Shown: piece after piece, positions 55,642-64,000 of the stretch
Numbering within the stretch: position 1 is the stretch's first letter
Layout: each line of letters starts with the position of its first letter
Assembly: GCA_019044685.2 (NCBI GenBank)
Contig: JAGTXX020000010.1
Span: 930,001 to 994,000, forward strand
DNA: 64,000 bases
Reading direction: 5' to 3'
From: Nannochloris sp. 'desiccata'
Taxonomy: Eukaryota > Chlorophyta > Trebouxiophyceae > Chlorellales > Chlorellaceae
The notes under the pieces: model-generated
Databases searched by the model: none
Seen by the model: only the letters and a program-made list of their open reading frames with translations
What the model was told of the DNA's origin: nothing
Program-made: the position numbers and the translations under genes

Positions 55642-58179
55642 TTAAAACCTAGGCAAAATTTTATCCAACCTCACTTTAGTGAACAACAGCAAATACTTTC
55701 TATTTGCATCTATATTGAACACAAACCCTAACTCCGCACCCCGCGTCATCGGATTTGCTGCAGAAAAGGTCAACAACTCTCCATCAACCCATTTAGCAGC
55801 TGAATACCCTTCCCTTGCAACCCGTCCTTGGCCCTTGTACCGTTGCTGTACCCCATACTCTGGTGGATAGACCCCTGAGGGAGATAAACGATGCTGTACA
55901 CCAATGCGTGCTCTAAAACTGACCTTCCCAGCAGGAACATTAGGATCACCGGTCAATTTCGTTCCTTGCACCCACTCTTCATTTTCAATAGTCTCTCGAG
56001 CGACTCGCAGTACTTCTGGTCCATGTGGACCGAATGTGCCTAGGTACATACCAGAAAACACATCTGTAGGAGTATCATTTAAAGGTAATCGTGTATAATT
56101 GATACGACCTGATAAACCGAGTACGCCATCAAGTGATGCCGGTGAGACAGAGGCACCAATGCCTTCGGCAATTGCTTGACCCATGGCACTGCGAACGATC
56201 GAATCAATTTCATCTAATCGACCGGAAAAGGCAGGTCGTTGCCCAGATTTCTTAGCTGCGGTGTTTTCATTATCAAAGGATGCAGCCTTATCTTCTTGCT
56301 GCTTCTCTTTTATCTTGTCCTCTACTTGGGTGGTCTCTACAGCCTCTGCCTCAGAGAGATCAATGATCTCTACGGATCTTGCTTTACCCACCTCCTCAGC
56401 TTCTTCTTCCTCTTCCTCCTCAGTTTCTTCTTTATCTTCAAATAATTTCAAATCTTCAGCGACAACAAAGGTGAATGCATCACGACCAGACCATTCAATA
56501 GCAGCAGGAACACGCTGAGCAACCGCACCGAGACCCATTTCGCTCAGCGTATCACCAATCTTGATACCACGACCACCATTTCCAGAATTGGACATGGTGT
56601 CATCATCACTATCACTGCTGACGCCGTCTAAACTGCCATTGTCATCATCCCCGCCGCTCCCACTGGCAACAGCACCAGCGACCACATCTTCTAATTTCAT
56701 TTTCTTTAATCTACCATCGATCTCGATCCATGCATCCACCATTTCATCAGCAGGAGTAGTTGCTGTACCTTCAGAACCATTGCCATTATTAATATTTTCA
56801 GCAGCACCAGGAGCGGGGGAAGTTTTTCCTTCCTCTGCTTTTTCTTCAGCCTTTTCCTGCTCTTCGAATATTTTCATCAAGTCGTCGATGGTATGAATAG
56901 TCTCTTCGCTCTCTTCTCCAGCAGCCCCAGCACTCGCAGCATGGGCTTGTGGCTCTATTATATCAAGACTCGTACCAACATCAACGCTTCCGCTGCCATC
57001 CTCGTCTTCATCGCTGCTGCTACTCTCGTTCGATTCCTCTTGAACATCACCATCATTAGCCCCCACTCCAGTCACATTGATCCGAACAAACCCAACACCA
57101 TCCTCACCAGTACCACGTTCGACAGACACACTCGCGTTTCCACCAACTTCCCGTGCGAGTAGTTCAGTCAAATCTTCAAGAACTGCAGGGGATGCCAGTG
57201 CGGAGGCTGGTGCGTGCAATGCCGTTGGTTGTTGAAGAAAATTTTGTGGATTTTCAGAGTCGTTGCGAATAAAGACTTCAAATACAGGTGCCCCAGGATC
57301 GCTGTCTTCACCTAGAGATTCTCTTGCTGGACCTGTATTTTCAGAACTACCAACGAATTCAGAAGAAGAAAAAGAAACTGTAGCTGAAGAACCACCATTA
57401 CTGCTGCCATTACCGCTGCCACTACCAATGTCGTCAGTCAGGCCAGCTAACTCAGCGAGATTGATACCAGTATATGCATGGGCTACATACCGTCCAAAAT
57501 CCGTACTCACGTGGATTAAGTGGCCATGCGGATCATCAGATTCAGCTCTACCAGCCCACCACCCAAGCAACCCTGCCCCACCAGCATCTCGTAATGCCGC
57601 AGCATCACTATATCGCTCTTCTTTAATAGCTTCGTGCATATCTTTGAGGATTGTAGCAACGCAATCTGCATTTTCTAAACGTTTTTGGTGTAATCGAAGT
57701 GCTGCTGCTTTACCGTAGTCTTCTTCTTCTACTGCAGCTGAAAGCTCTTCATCTACGCCATCAAGCTCTCTTACTGTATCGTCCATAGCGTTGAAATAGG
57801 CAGTCCACCAATCCCATCCTCCACGTTCTAATGAACCTAGAGTACTTGGCTGAGAAGTAAGGCTTGACGAAGAAGAGGTAGAAGGGCTACTGCCGTTGCT
57901 GTTAAGTTGCTGATGTTTTTCTTGTTGGTCCGAAATGGAAACGCTATAGCCTGGTAAGGCTTGCTTTAAAGGCTGTGTTTTGGGGGTATATTTGCTGCTA
58001 GATGATGCACCACCGCCACCTCCTGCACCACTGGCTTCAGGGGGAGTAGCTGCATTACATTGTAAACGAGAGTGACGAGCCTGGCGAGGTTGAAGGGCAC
58101 TGCCACTGCACGGCTGAAAGATGCACAGGCATGGAGTTTGGGAGAGACCGCTAGGCCGGCCGGTAAAATTGCAACGCAT
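55642..58179 (-). CDS. EXECUTER-type plastid singlet-oxygen signalling protein
   Basis: Thylakoid-associated protein of the EXECUTER family, which in plants mediates singlet oxygen-triggered chloroplast-to-nucleus signalling. Single exon, 845 residues from ATG 58179. The N-terminus (MRCNFTGRPSGLSQTP to RQARHSRLQCNAATPP) resembles a chloroplast transit peptide. After a Ser-rich linker comes RGGWDWWTAYFNAMDD and a double UVR-like motif (ELSAAVEEEDYGKAAALRLH; AIKEERYSDAAALRDAGGAG), then the family signature GLLGWWAGRAESDDPHGHLI followed by GRYVAHAYTG. A long acidic, low-complexity insert (residues ~370-640) expands the protein relative to plant members. The C-terminal part DVFSGMYLGTFGPHGPEVL and VRARIG-like FRARIGVQHRL are also family features. 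Absence of introns in 2.5 kb is notable. Confidence 0.9.
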   Translation of the reverse strand: MRCNFTGRPSGLSQTPCLCIFQPCSGSALQPRQARHSRLQCNAATPPEASGAGGGGGASSSSKYTPKTQPLKQALPGYSVSISDQQEKHQQLNSNGSSPSTSSSSSLTSQPSTLGSLERGGWDWWTAYFNAMDDTVRELDGVDEELSAAVEEEDYGKAAALRLHQKRLENADCVATILKDMHEAIKEERYSDAAALRDAGGAGLLGWWAGRAESDDPHGHLIHVSTDFGRYVAHAYTGINLAELAGLTDDIGSGSGNGSSNGGSSATVSFSSSEFVGSSENTGPARESLGEDSDPGAPVFEVFIRNDSENPQNFLQQPTALHAPASALASPAVLEDLTELLAREVGGNASVSVERGTGEDGVGFVRINVTGVGANDGDVQEESNESSSSDEDEDGSGSVDVGTSLDIIEPQAHAASAGAAGEESEETIHTIDDLMKIFEEQEKAEEKAEEGKTSPAPGAAENINNGNGSEGTATTPADEMVDAWIEIDGRLKKMKLEDVVAGAVASGSGGDDDNGSLDGVSSDSDDDTMSNSGNGGRGIKIGDTLSEMGLGAVAQRVPAAIEWSGRDAFTFVVAEDLKLFEDKEETEEEEEEEAEEVGKARSVEIIDLSEAEAVETTQVEDKIKEKQQEDKAASFDNENTAAKKSGQRPAFSGRLDEIDSIVRSAMGQAIAEGIGASVSPASLDGVLGLSGRINYTRLPLNDTPTDVFSGMYLGTFGPHGPEVLRVARETIENEEWVQGTKLTGDPNVPAGKVSFRARIGVQHRLSPSGVYPPEYGVQQRYKGQGRVAREGYSAAKWVDGELLTFSAANPMTRGAELGFVFNIDANRKYLLLFTKVRLDKILPRF

Positions 58180-59654
58180 CTCAAACACTATTCAAAAATT
58201 TCCAATTGATGAAGCAGGTAATTGCTTCAAAGCAAATACCTTTTAGCTGCCAGAAACTAAAATTATTCTCTGCAAGGCATAAGGTTGGGATTAAGGTGTG
58301 AGCAAACGCAGTATCCCGGCAATGGTATACATATTTTGAATACGCTCATGTTCATTTTACTGTAAACTACTCCAGGCAGCTGAAAAGCCATTTTTCTACG
58401 GAGCCCTTGCGGAAATCAATTCTGTAAAAGCCACCTACCTTGACATAACACTCTACCGCTCACACAACTGCTCTGAGAAATCCAAAATGTGTCCTTCTAG
58501 CTATTTCAATCTGCGTAAATGCATTGTAGTCAGTCTTGGAAATAAGCTTTTTGGCTTGGCTTATTTTCTTCCTGAGACGATTTTTACGGCTTATTTGCCA
58601 TAAGCAAAGCAGGCCTCATAATGAGCTTACGGGATAATCTGAGGTTTACATAGGGTGATAATGCCTTGGGGAAACCAAGGCAAGAGAAATTGGAGAGTTT
58701 AGGGCCCATTACAACACTTCCGCCTCAGGCTGTGACGGCGGGGGAAAATGCTTGAAATTTTCGGTTTGTTTTGCGGGTCTGTGGCTTCACCCTGCTTATT
58801 TTTCTCCGCCTCATTTGAGCTCTATATTTTTTCTGGGCTTGCTTGAGTGCTCACCTGGCCGCCTACAGCACTTTGCCACCTGCCCGGTAGCCCTCACCGT
58901 CTTGGCCGAAATTACTGCTGCATTCCCACCCCCCCTTCTGAGTCTCTCCTGCCCCGTCTCCGCCTTCCAAGCCCTCTCGCGGGTCTCCGGCAAGGCGTCT
59001 GGGATATGGTCGCCCTAGCTGCCCACTCCGCCATGGATGCTGGCCGGTGCTTCTTCTCTCACCACCTCATTAACAATGACACCCGCACCCATACCTTTTT
59101 TGCAGCTGCAAAATGTTGCGCCATCTCGGCTTTCTGGGAAGCTCTCGACCAGGCTATCCTTTCTATTCTTCCTGCCTCATGGCGACTAGCGACAGCGGCA
59201 CCTTACCCCTTCCTTCAATGGCACGACTCGACCCAGCGCTGATCTGTCAACCGCCCCTGAACCTTCTTGTCTCGTTGATCTCCTTTTCTCGCTAGCGTAG
59301 AAGCGCCCCTGCTGAGTGGTTTTCTTACTCCCTCCTCCTTCTGTCTACTAGTAATTGGTTCTCGTCCCTAGTTGAGCACTCTCCGTCGTCTGCCTCTGAC
59401 CCGGCCGCCCCTCAGGGCAACTTTTCCGGGCGGTGGCAGCTCTCCCCGTGCCTCGCTAATTTTTCTGTGAACTGTCTGCGGCTTTCCTTGGTTTTTTTTG
59501 TCTGTTCAATCGCCGCCCTGGGTGCTTGCTCCCAGTGTACCTACCGTGGAGGTACAAGGTCTGTAACACACAAAACTCTCTCACCAAAGGAACCCACAAC
59601 CTTCATCCAAAGGACTGTAATATTTCTTTGGAGGTTATTTTTGCAATTTATAGC
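58180..59654. other. Long intergenic region with a GC-richer anonymous block
   Basis: About 1.5 kb between EXECUTER (-) and purple acid phosphatase (+). From ~58730 to 59480 the sequence is richer in C and G than its flanks and has overlapping short open frames, for example 58847-59242. That composition could be a decayed mobile element or pseudogene, but no domain is recognisable. Confidence 0.4.
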
Positions 59655-62168
59655 ATGGGTTTGCTGACAAAGATGGTCTCTGCTGCGCTTGTAGGCCTAA
59701 TCATTCATGCGTGTGTGTAAGTCGGCGCGAATTCAGGACAAAAAAATTGTATTATTTTATAGAAACGCAATCATTAATATATTTTCATACCGTATATTAG
59801 TCGCCGCACTTCTAATGTCTCGGTAGTACAACTATTCATTCATTGATCAATGTCGGATTTATTCATTTCCGCCGTTTTCATTTATGCAGAGCTATTGCGC
59901 AAACTCTCACGGACCCTGATGTACCCGCAACAGACTTCGCTCACCAAGTAAGCCAAATTTGCAGGGGATCTGCATCTGCTTTCCAAACCTTTATTGGTCT
60001 GATTGTACTCTGGAACGCCCACTTATTATTTTTCTCTCCTTTCCCTTTTGCTTGATGCCAGGGTCCTGAATTTAGCCCTGATCAAGTCAGAATTACATTA
60101 TGGACTCCTACCTCCATGCTTGTGTCTTGGGCTAGTGGTGTAGGCAAGGTAGGGCCTGTCACGAATTCTATCGCCCCAATGAAAACTAAACTAAAACGGA
60201 GCCTGCGCTCTTGTCCCAGATTCCCAGCAAACATACCTTCGATTCGAAACATATGCATTTATGCATTTAATTGCAGGTTGGACCCACCAGCAACCCTCCT
60301 GCTCCCTACAACGTCAACTACATCGGCAGCCAAGTCCAATATGGTCGTGAAGGCAATAAGCTCTCCAAAAGTGTCACTGGCAGGAACGATGGCAAACTAT
60401 CCAAGCGGGTTACATACACATACAGATACTCTGCAAACTCTGGCCCTATTAATGACGAAGGAACTGTCGCAGTGTCTCCTATTTTTCATCATGTCCTTCT
60501 CAAGGAGTTGAGACCTGGAAAGAAATATTATTACCGTGTTGGGAGTAAAAAGACAGGATTTTCCAAGGTTTTTAACTTTATCATGCCCGAGAACAAGTAT
60601 CCTTTCACCTTTGGCGTTTTTGGTGACTTGGGACAGAGGCCAGATAGCTTGGCAACGGTGAAAAATTTGGCCGCAAAAAGTGTTGATGCTGTCCTGTCCC
60701 TTGGAGACCAAAGCTACGTCGACGCGTACTGGGCCAATGGTACATACAATTGCGCTGGAGTGTGCAGCTACCAGCCGAGGTAATACATTCTGGCAGGAAT
60801 GATTTATAATTCCAATAAATTGTTGGCGAGCGTGTATAATTTTTAGCTGACCGCCGCTATTGTTATTGCCCCATTTTGTTGCTCTGTAGGTGGGATATCT
60901 GGAACCGTATGATGCAGCAGTTGTCTTCCAAGGTTCCTACTATGACCATTGTTGGGTGCGATTTGTTTCAATGCCAGACAATATAACAATAATAATAATA
61001 ATAACATGTTCCATTGCTCATACCCGGCCTTGATTCCTCCTGCCCGCCTTTTGTACGTACTTTCTTTTTTATTCTTCTTGTCCTTCATCATGCCCACCTC
61101 CTTCTGCAGAAATCATGAGCTCGAATTAATGCTCGAGCGGGGCGGCCTGTTGCAGGCTTCCCACAATGCTCGCTTCCCGGGGCCACAAAATCCTGACATC
61201 ATCAACACTGACGTCAACTTTGAAGGGACCATCTCAAAAAATCGCACTTTTTTACCCACTGCCGACACAGTCTACTCCAACAACTCCTTCTGGGCAGTTA
61301 CTATTGGCCCTGCCCGCGTCATCGCTCTCTCAAATGCTGCTCCTTATGGCCCCGACTCTGTTCAGTACAAGTTCCTTGAGAGGGAACTGGAGAACGTCGA
61401 CCGCAAAAGGACGCCGTGGGTGATTACTGTGGTACATGGAGTATGGTACTCCAGCTTTGTTGACCATTTTAAAGAGAATGATGAAATGCGAAAGGTAACA
61501 AAATTCCTTGAGAAGGTTTTAAGTATTTTTTGCCTAGCCAGCGCGAATGCCAGGACCTAACTTATTTATTTTCTTTTATGTCCTCGCAGATGGTTGAGCC
61601 CTTGCTCTACAAACATGGTGTGGACGTTGTACTCAATGCGCACGCTCACTCGTAAGTTTGTTATTTGCTCTCTTTAAAATATCATTTCAAGTAAACTAAG
61701 ACTTTCAGCCTCGAGGCCTCCAAACTGTGCTGGCTCGTCATTCTCCTCCGTTACCTCATTTTTTATGTTCTTTTGTGCAGCTATGAGCGTAACACTCGCA
61801 TGTATCAATGGGAAGCAAATGAATGTGCCCCTTTGTACATTCTCAACGGCCAGGGAGGCTTTCCCGGAGAGTATGAAGTCGTTGAAAAGGACCCTCCTCC
61901 GTTCTGTGAAACTGGGGTCCTTAAAATACCGCCCTACCAGCCCACGTACTCTGGGAAAGGCTACATCGATCCCACCATCCCTCGTTGCTTCTCCACACTT
62001 CCTGATTGGTCTAAGAAACGTATGGCCGGCCAATTTGGCCACAGCGTTCTGACGCTCATCGACGATCAAACCCTTGAATGGAAAATGTACCTCAATGACA
62101 ACCCTGACGTTCCTTACGACAGAGCTATTGTCACGAAACCCACAGGATGCAGTAACATAAGCGTTTAA
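59655..62168 (+). CDS. Purple acid phosphatase (secreted metallophosphoesterase)
   Basis: Binuclear metal phosphatase, probably secreted and used for organic phosphate scavenging. Eight exons: 59655-59716, 59890-59947, 60062-60148, 60277-60779, 60890-60955, 61110-61494, 61590-61651 and 61781-62168. All phases join to give 536 residues. A signal peptide (MVSAALVGLIIHACVA) is followed by the N-terminal Fn3-like domain (SPDQVRITLWTPTSMLVSWA) and the catalytic domain. Its five metal-binding blocks are visible: FGDLGQ, LGDQSYVDAYW, GNHELELM (split by an intron inside the Gly codon), VVHGVWYSS and NAHAHSYERN. The last has Ala where many members have Gly, a common variant. The C-terminus has EWKMYLN. 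Assignment is secure; substrate is not predictable. Confidence 0.93.
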
Positions 62169-62693
62169 ATGAATAGGAATGGCTCTTTTTCTTCTTCTTT
62201 TATCCAAATCCTTTCTGGAATCTATGGCGTGATTATAAAATTCACTTCTGCTCTTAATTCTGTCCAAGCGTTATCTAGTGTGGTATGTTCTTTCAGTAAA
62301 TAGATTTTCTTTACTTATTACATTTCGTGAGGACGTTCTTTAGTGCGCCTAATAGCTTGCGTGTGGAGACTATGCAGATAGCTATGGGGAAGGGGCGGCG
62401 GATCCGGAGCGTTCCCTTTGGTTACATATATATTCAGTTTAATAATTTGTTCTCGTGTGCCTCTGTAAATGAGTTAGTAAAAGAAGGGATTCAAGAAACA
62501 ATTGATTTTAAATACACATCTTTCATGCTCAAAATCAAAATATACTCGGAGAGAAAAAGAATAAGGAAGACACAGCCGCTACAAATAGTACATGCAAAAT
62601 AAGCCTTCATCTAAAGCCAAGCTCCTGCTGATCTTCCGCCACCGCTATCCTAGGAAGTTAATGACAGTTACAAAGAAGAAGAAAAAACCCAGT
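62169..62693. other. Intergenic region 3' of purple acid phosphatase
   Basis: About 525 bases containing the phosphatase 3' UTR. No gene recognised; the open frame at 62327-62602 lacks protein-like composition. Confidence 0.4.
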
Positions 62694-62858
62694 TTACCGA
62701 TCACGCTTTTTCAGCGATTGCTTGGCAGCTGCAGCCCATACGTGAACGGGTAATGGCAAGGTCACCACCTCGTCTTTGTCCTCACCATACAATTCACTAG
62801 GCATGTCATGTGGAAGGGCAGGATAAGGTCGCAATGCCAGCAAATTGTAAATTAACAT
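62694..62858 (-). CDS. Possible small protein or terminal exon, 54 residues
   Basis: ATG at 62858 to TAA at 62694. The product (starting MLIYNLLALRPYPALPHDMP, then SELYGEDKDEVVTLPLPVHV, ending QSLKKRDR) has an unusually protein-like composition. A hydrophobic start, a Pro-rich middle, an acidic patch and a basic end suggest a real exon rather than chance. It could be a complete microprotein, the last exon of a longer minus-strand gene, or a fragment. No family recognised. Confidence 0.45.
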   Translation of the reverse strand: MLIYNLLALRPYPALPHDMPSELYGEDKDEVVTLPLPVHVWAAAAKQSLKKRDR

Positions 62859-63245
62859 AGAGTGGCTTAAAGTTCAAGAATTGGTTTTTCAATAAGAATT
62901 TAAGTCTTCTCAGCCGACTTTCTTGGTTTAGACGTCCAGAAGCGCCTTAATGGAAACGGTTGCTATCATTGTGATGACCTTCGTGAAGTGGATTTCCTGA
63001 CTGAAAGTAGATCTTGAAACTTTTGAAACTAAGAAGGAATTTCAAAGTTTGATAGAAAGATTGAGGCTTTCTGGAGGAAAGCTGGGGCTTTCTGAATCGA
63101 CCAGCTTATAGTCAGCTATCCAGCGTCTAGCTGGTCATTCTGTGCGTTGTTACTGATCAGAGTTAATTCTCTAATCCCGGCATCCACAGTTCCTACCCCG
63201 GTAGTTTTCAATTTTGAATCCTACTAACCCTAACCCTAAAACATC
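62859..63245. other. Upstream region of the terminal gene with telomere-like motif
   Basis: About 390 bases. It ends in CTAACCCTAACCCTAAAAC (63224-63242), two to three units of a telomere-type or telo-box motif, 3 bases before the next gene's ATG. Nothing else recognised. Confidence 0.4.
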
Positions 63246-64000
63246 ATGCCTAAAAAACCAAGAAGGTCCACCACTAAGGCGCCCCAAGCCACGCACGCAG
63301 CCCAGAGAGGCGCCCAGTCACCCTCCGAGGACGAGGAACTGGAGATGTTGGAGGTCCTACCAGAGATCCACACATCACAGCTTCCAGACGCCATTCGAGG
63401 CGAACTCCCTACTCAGCGCGATCTGCAGCAGATCAGGGAAGAGACCTTCTTAGACAGGGTCACAGGTCTCGCTGACGTTCTGGAGAACGTCGCCAAGGCC
63501 CAGATGCGGACGAACCAGCTCTCCGCAAACGACCATTCAATTGCGTCGCTACAGGCTGCTATCGATGGCCATTTGTCTTCAGGTAAGCCCTTACTCCCAT
63601 TCCCGTATACGGAGTAAAACACTCCGAGACGCAAGTCTAGGCCTCCCTATGGGCCACGTCCGGTCCACAGCACCGACGAATCAATGCTCTGCACTGCAGT
63701 AGCTGCCACAGCCAGCAACCAACCTAAGTGCCCTGCGCACCAGAGCTTTAGGCGCCACAGACGCCCCAGTTCCTCATAACTGGCAGCATTCGGTCCCCGA
63801 GTACCGAAGAATTCCGTTCCTAAGTCACGGACATGCAGCAGACTCACACCCTGCTTTGCTCTCCCCTGTGCTGCAGCGATCGACATCGTCAAGAAGTTCT
63901 TGCGTATTGACCGCGTCAACATCAGCAACCCAGCAGTAGCCAGGCGACTGCACAGGTCCCTGATAGTCGGCAACTGGAATCATGATGCAGCATTCCAAGA
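63246..64000 (+). CDS. Unidentified gene, 5' part (runs off the window)
   Basis: Exon 1 63246-63582 starts MPKKPRRSTTKAPQATHAAQ and ends with a clean CAG|GTAAGC donor. Exon 2 begins at 63877 after CTGCTGCAG and reads in phase (AIDIVKKFLRIDRVN, then RRLHRSLIVGNWNHDAAF) to the window end. A basic N-terminus is followed by acidic EDEELEMLEVLPEI and a helical part (ETFLDRVTGLADVLENVAKA). GC content and codon choice are clearly higher than in neighbours. This could be a recently acquired gene or a gag/ORF1-like protein of a mobile element; no domain is recognised. Confidence 0.55.

Noticed and set aside
60843..61097. Open frames across the phosphatase introns
   Set aside because: They include intron sequence; the spliced exon set restores all metal-binding blocks of the family.
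62327..62602. 91-residue plus-strand frame
   Set aside because: AT-rich with Lys/Arg/Ile-heavy chance composition and no homologous-looking segment.
1..64000. CRISPR arrays, operons and bacterial regulatory sites
   Set aside because: No regularly spaced direct repeats of CRISPR type are visible, and spliced genes show the sequence is eukaryotic nuclear DNA.

Overview
The window is nuclear DNA of a photosynthetic eukaryote, most likely a green alga. Nearly every gene is split by short GT-AG introns with TGCAG-type acceptors. Several products are plastid proteins: plastid-type 4-alpha-glucanotransferase, an EXECUTER homologue, and a DUF1499 protein with a twin-arginine lumen signal. Their N-termini look like plain chloroplast transit peptides with no leading signal peptide, which fits a primary plastid. 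A plant-like Ala/Lys-rich insert in asparaginyl-tRNA synthetase, an RWA/CAS1 wall acetylation protein, an ALDH22-type dehydrogenase and a Dualen-like retroelement point the same way. The species is not identified, and GC content is moderate.

Layout. 0-2.6 kb: asparaginyl-tRNA synthetase (-). 3.6-10.8 kb: a tandem pair of CSC1/OSCA-type channel genes (+) that share near-identical DNA blocks. 11-16 kb: ALDH22-like dehydrogenase (-), AT-hook protein (+), twin-CX9C Cmc1-like protein (-) and PAM18/TIM14 (+), the last two divergent. 16.2-20 kb: nicastrin (-) and a TMEM69/DUF3429 protein (-). 20.16-25.41 kb: an apparently intact MULE-like DNA transposon with perfect 59-bp terminal inverted repeats, carrying a two-SWIM transposase and a YqaJ-like nuclease gene whose catalytic residues look lost. 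25.5-39.7 kb: secreted thermonuclease, RWA/CAS1 acetylation protein, a membrane coiled-coil protein, a large secreted hydroxyproline-type protein, eL6, DPE1 and a conserved small protein. 40.0-48.6 kb: a damaged non-LTR retrotransposon with both an EEP (APE-like) endonuclease and a C-terminal restriction-like endonuclease plus RNase H, broken by an inverted duplication, a probable nested insertion, paired palindromes and a frameshift. 48.6-64 kb: filamin-repeat/RS protein, DUF1499 lumen protein, an intron-containing tRNA-His, RTF1 (PAF1 complex), EXECUTER, an eight-exon purple acid phosphatase, a 54-codon ORF and the start of an unidentified gene.

The host genes are mostly single-copy housekeeping genes with no shared pathway. 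Short divergent intergenic regions suggest shared promoters for ALDH/AT-hook, Cmc1-like/PAM18, eL6/DPE1 and filamin-RS/DUF1499. Several first exons are tiny (3, 43, 43, 45, 58, 61, 62, 62 and 65 coding bases), so they were reconstructed from splice sites and reading phase; all reconstructed coding sequences close in frame.

The most novel items are the two mobile elements: the transposon with a probably catalytically dead YqaJ-like companion gene, and the dual-endonuclease LINE with its cluster of inverted-repeat scars.
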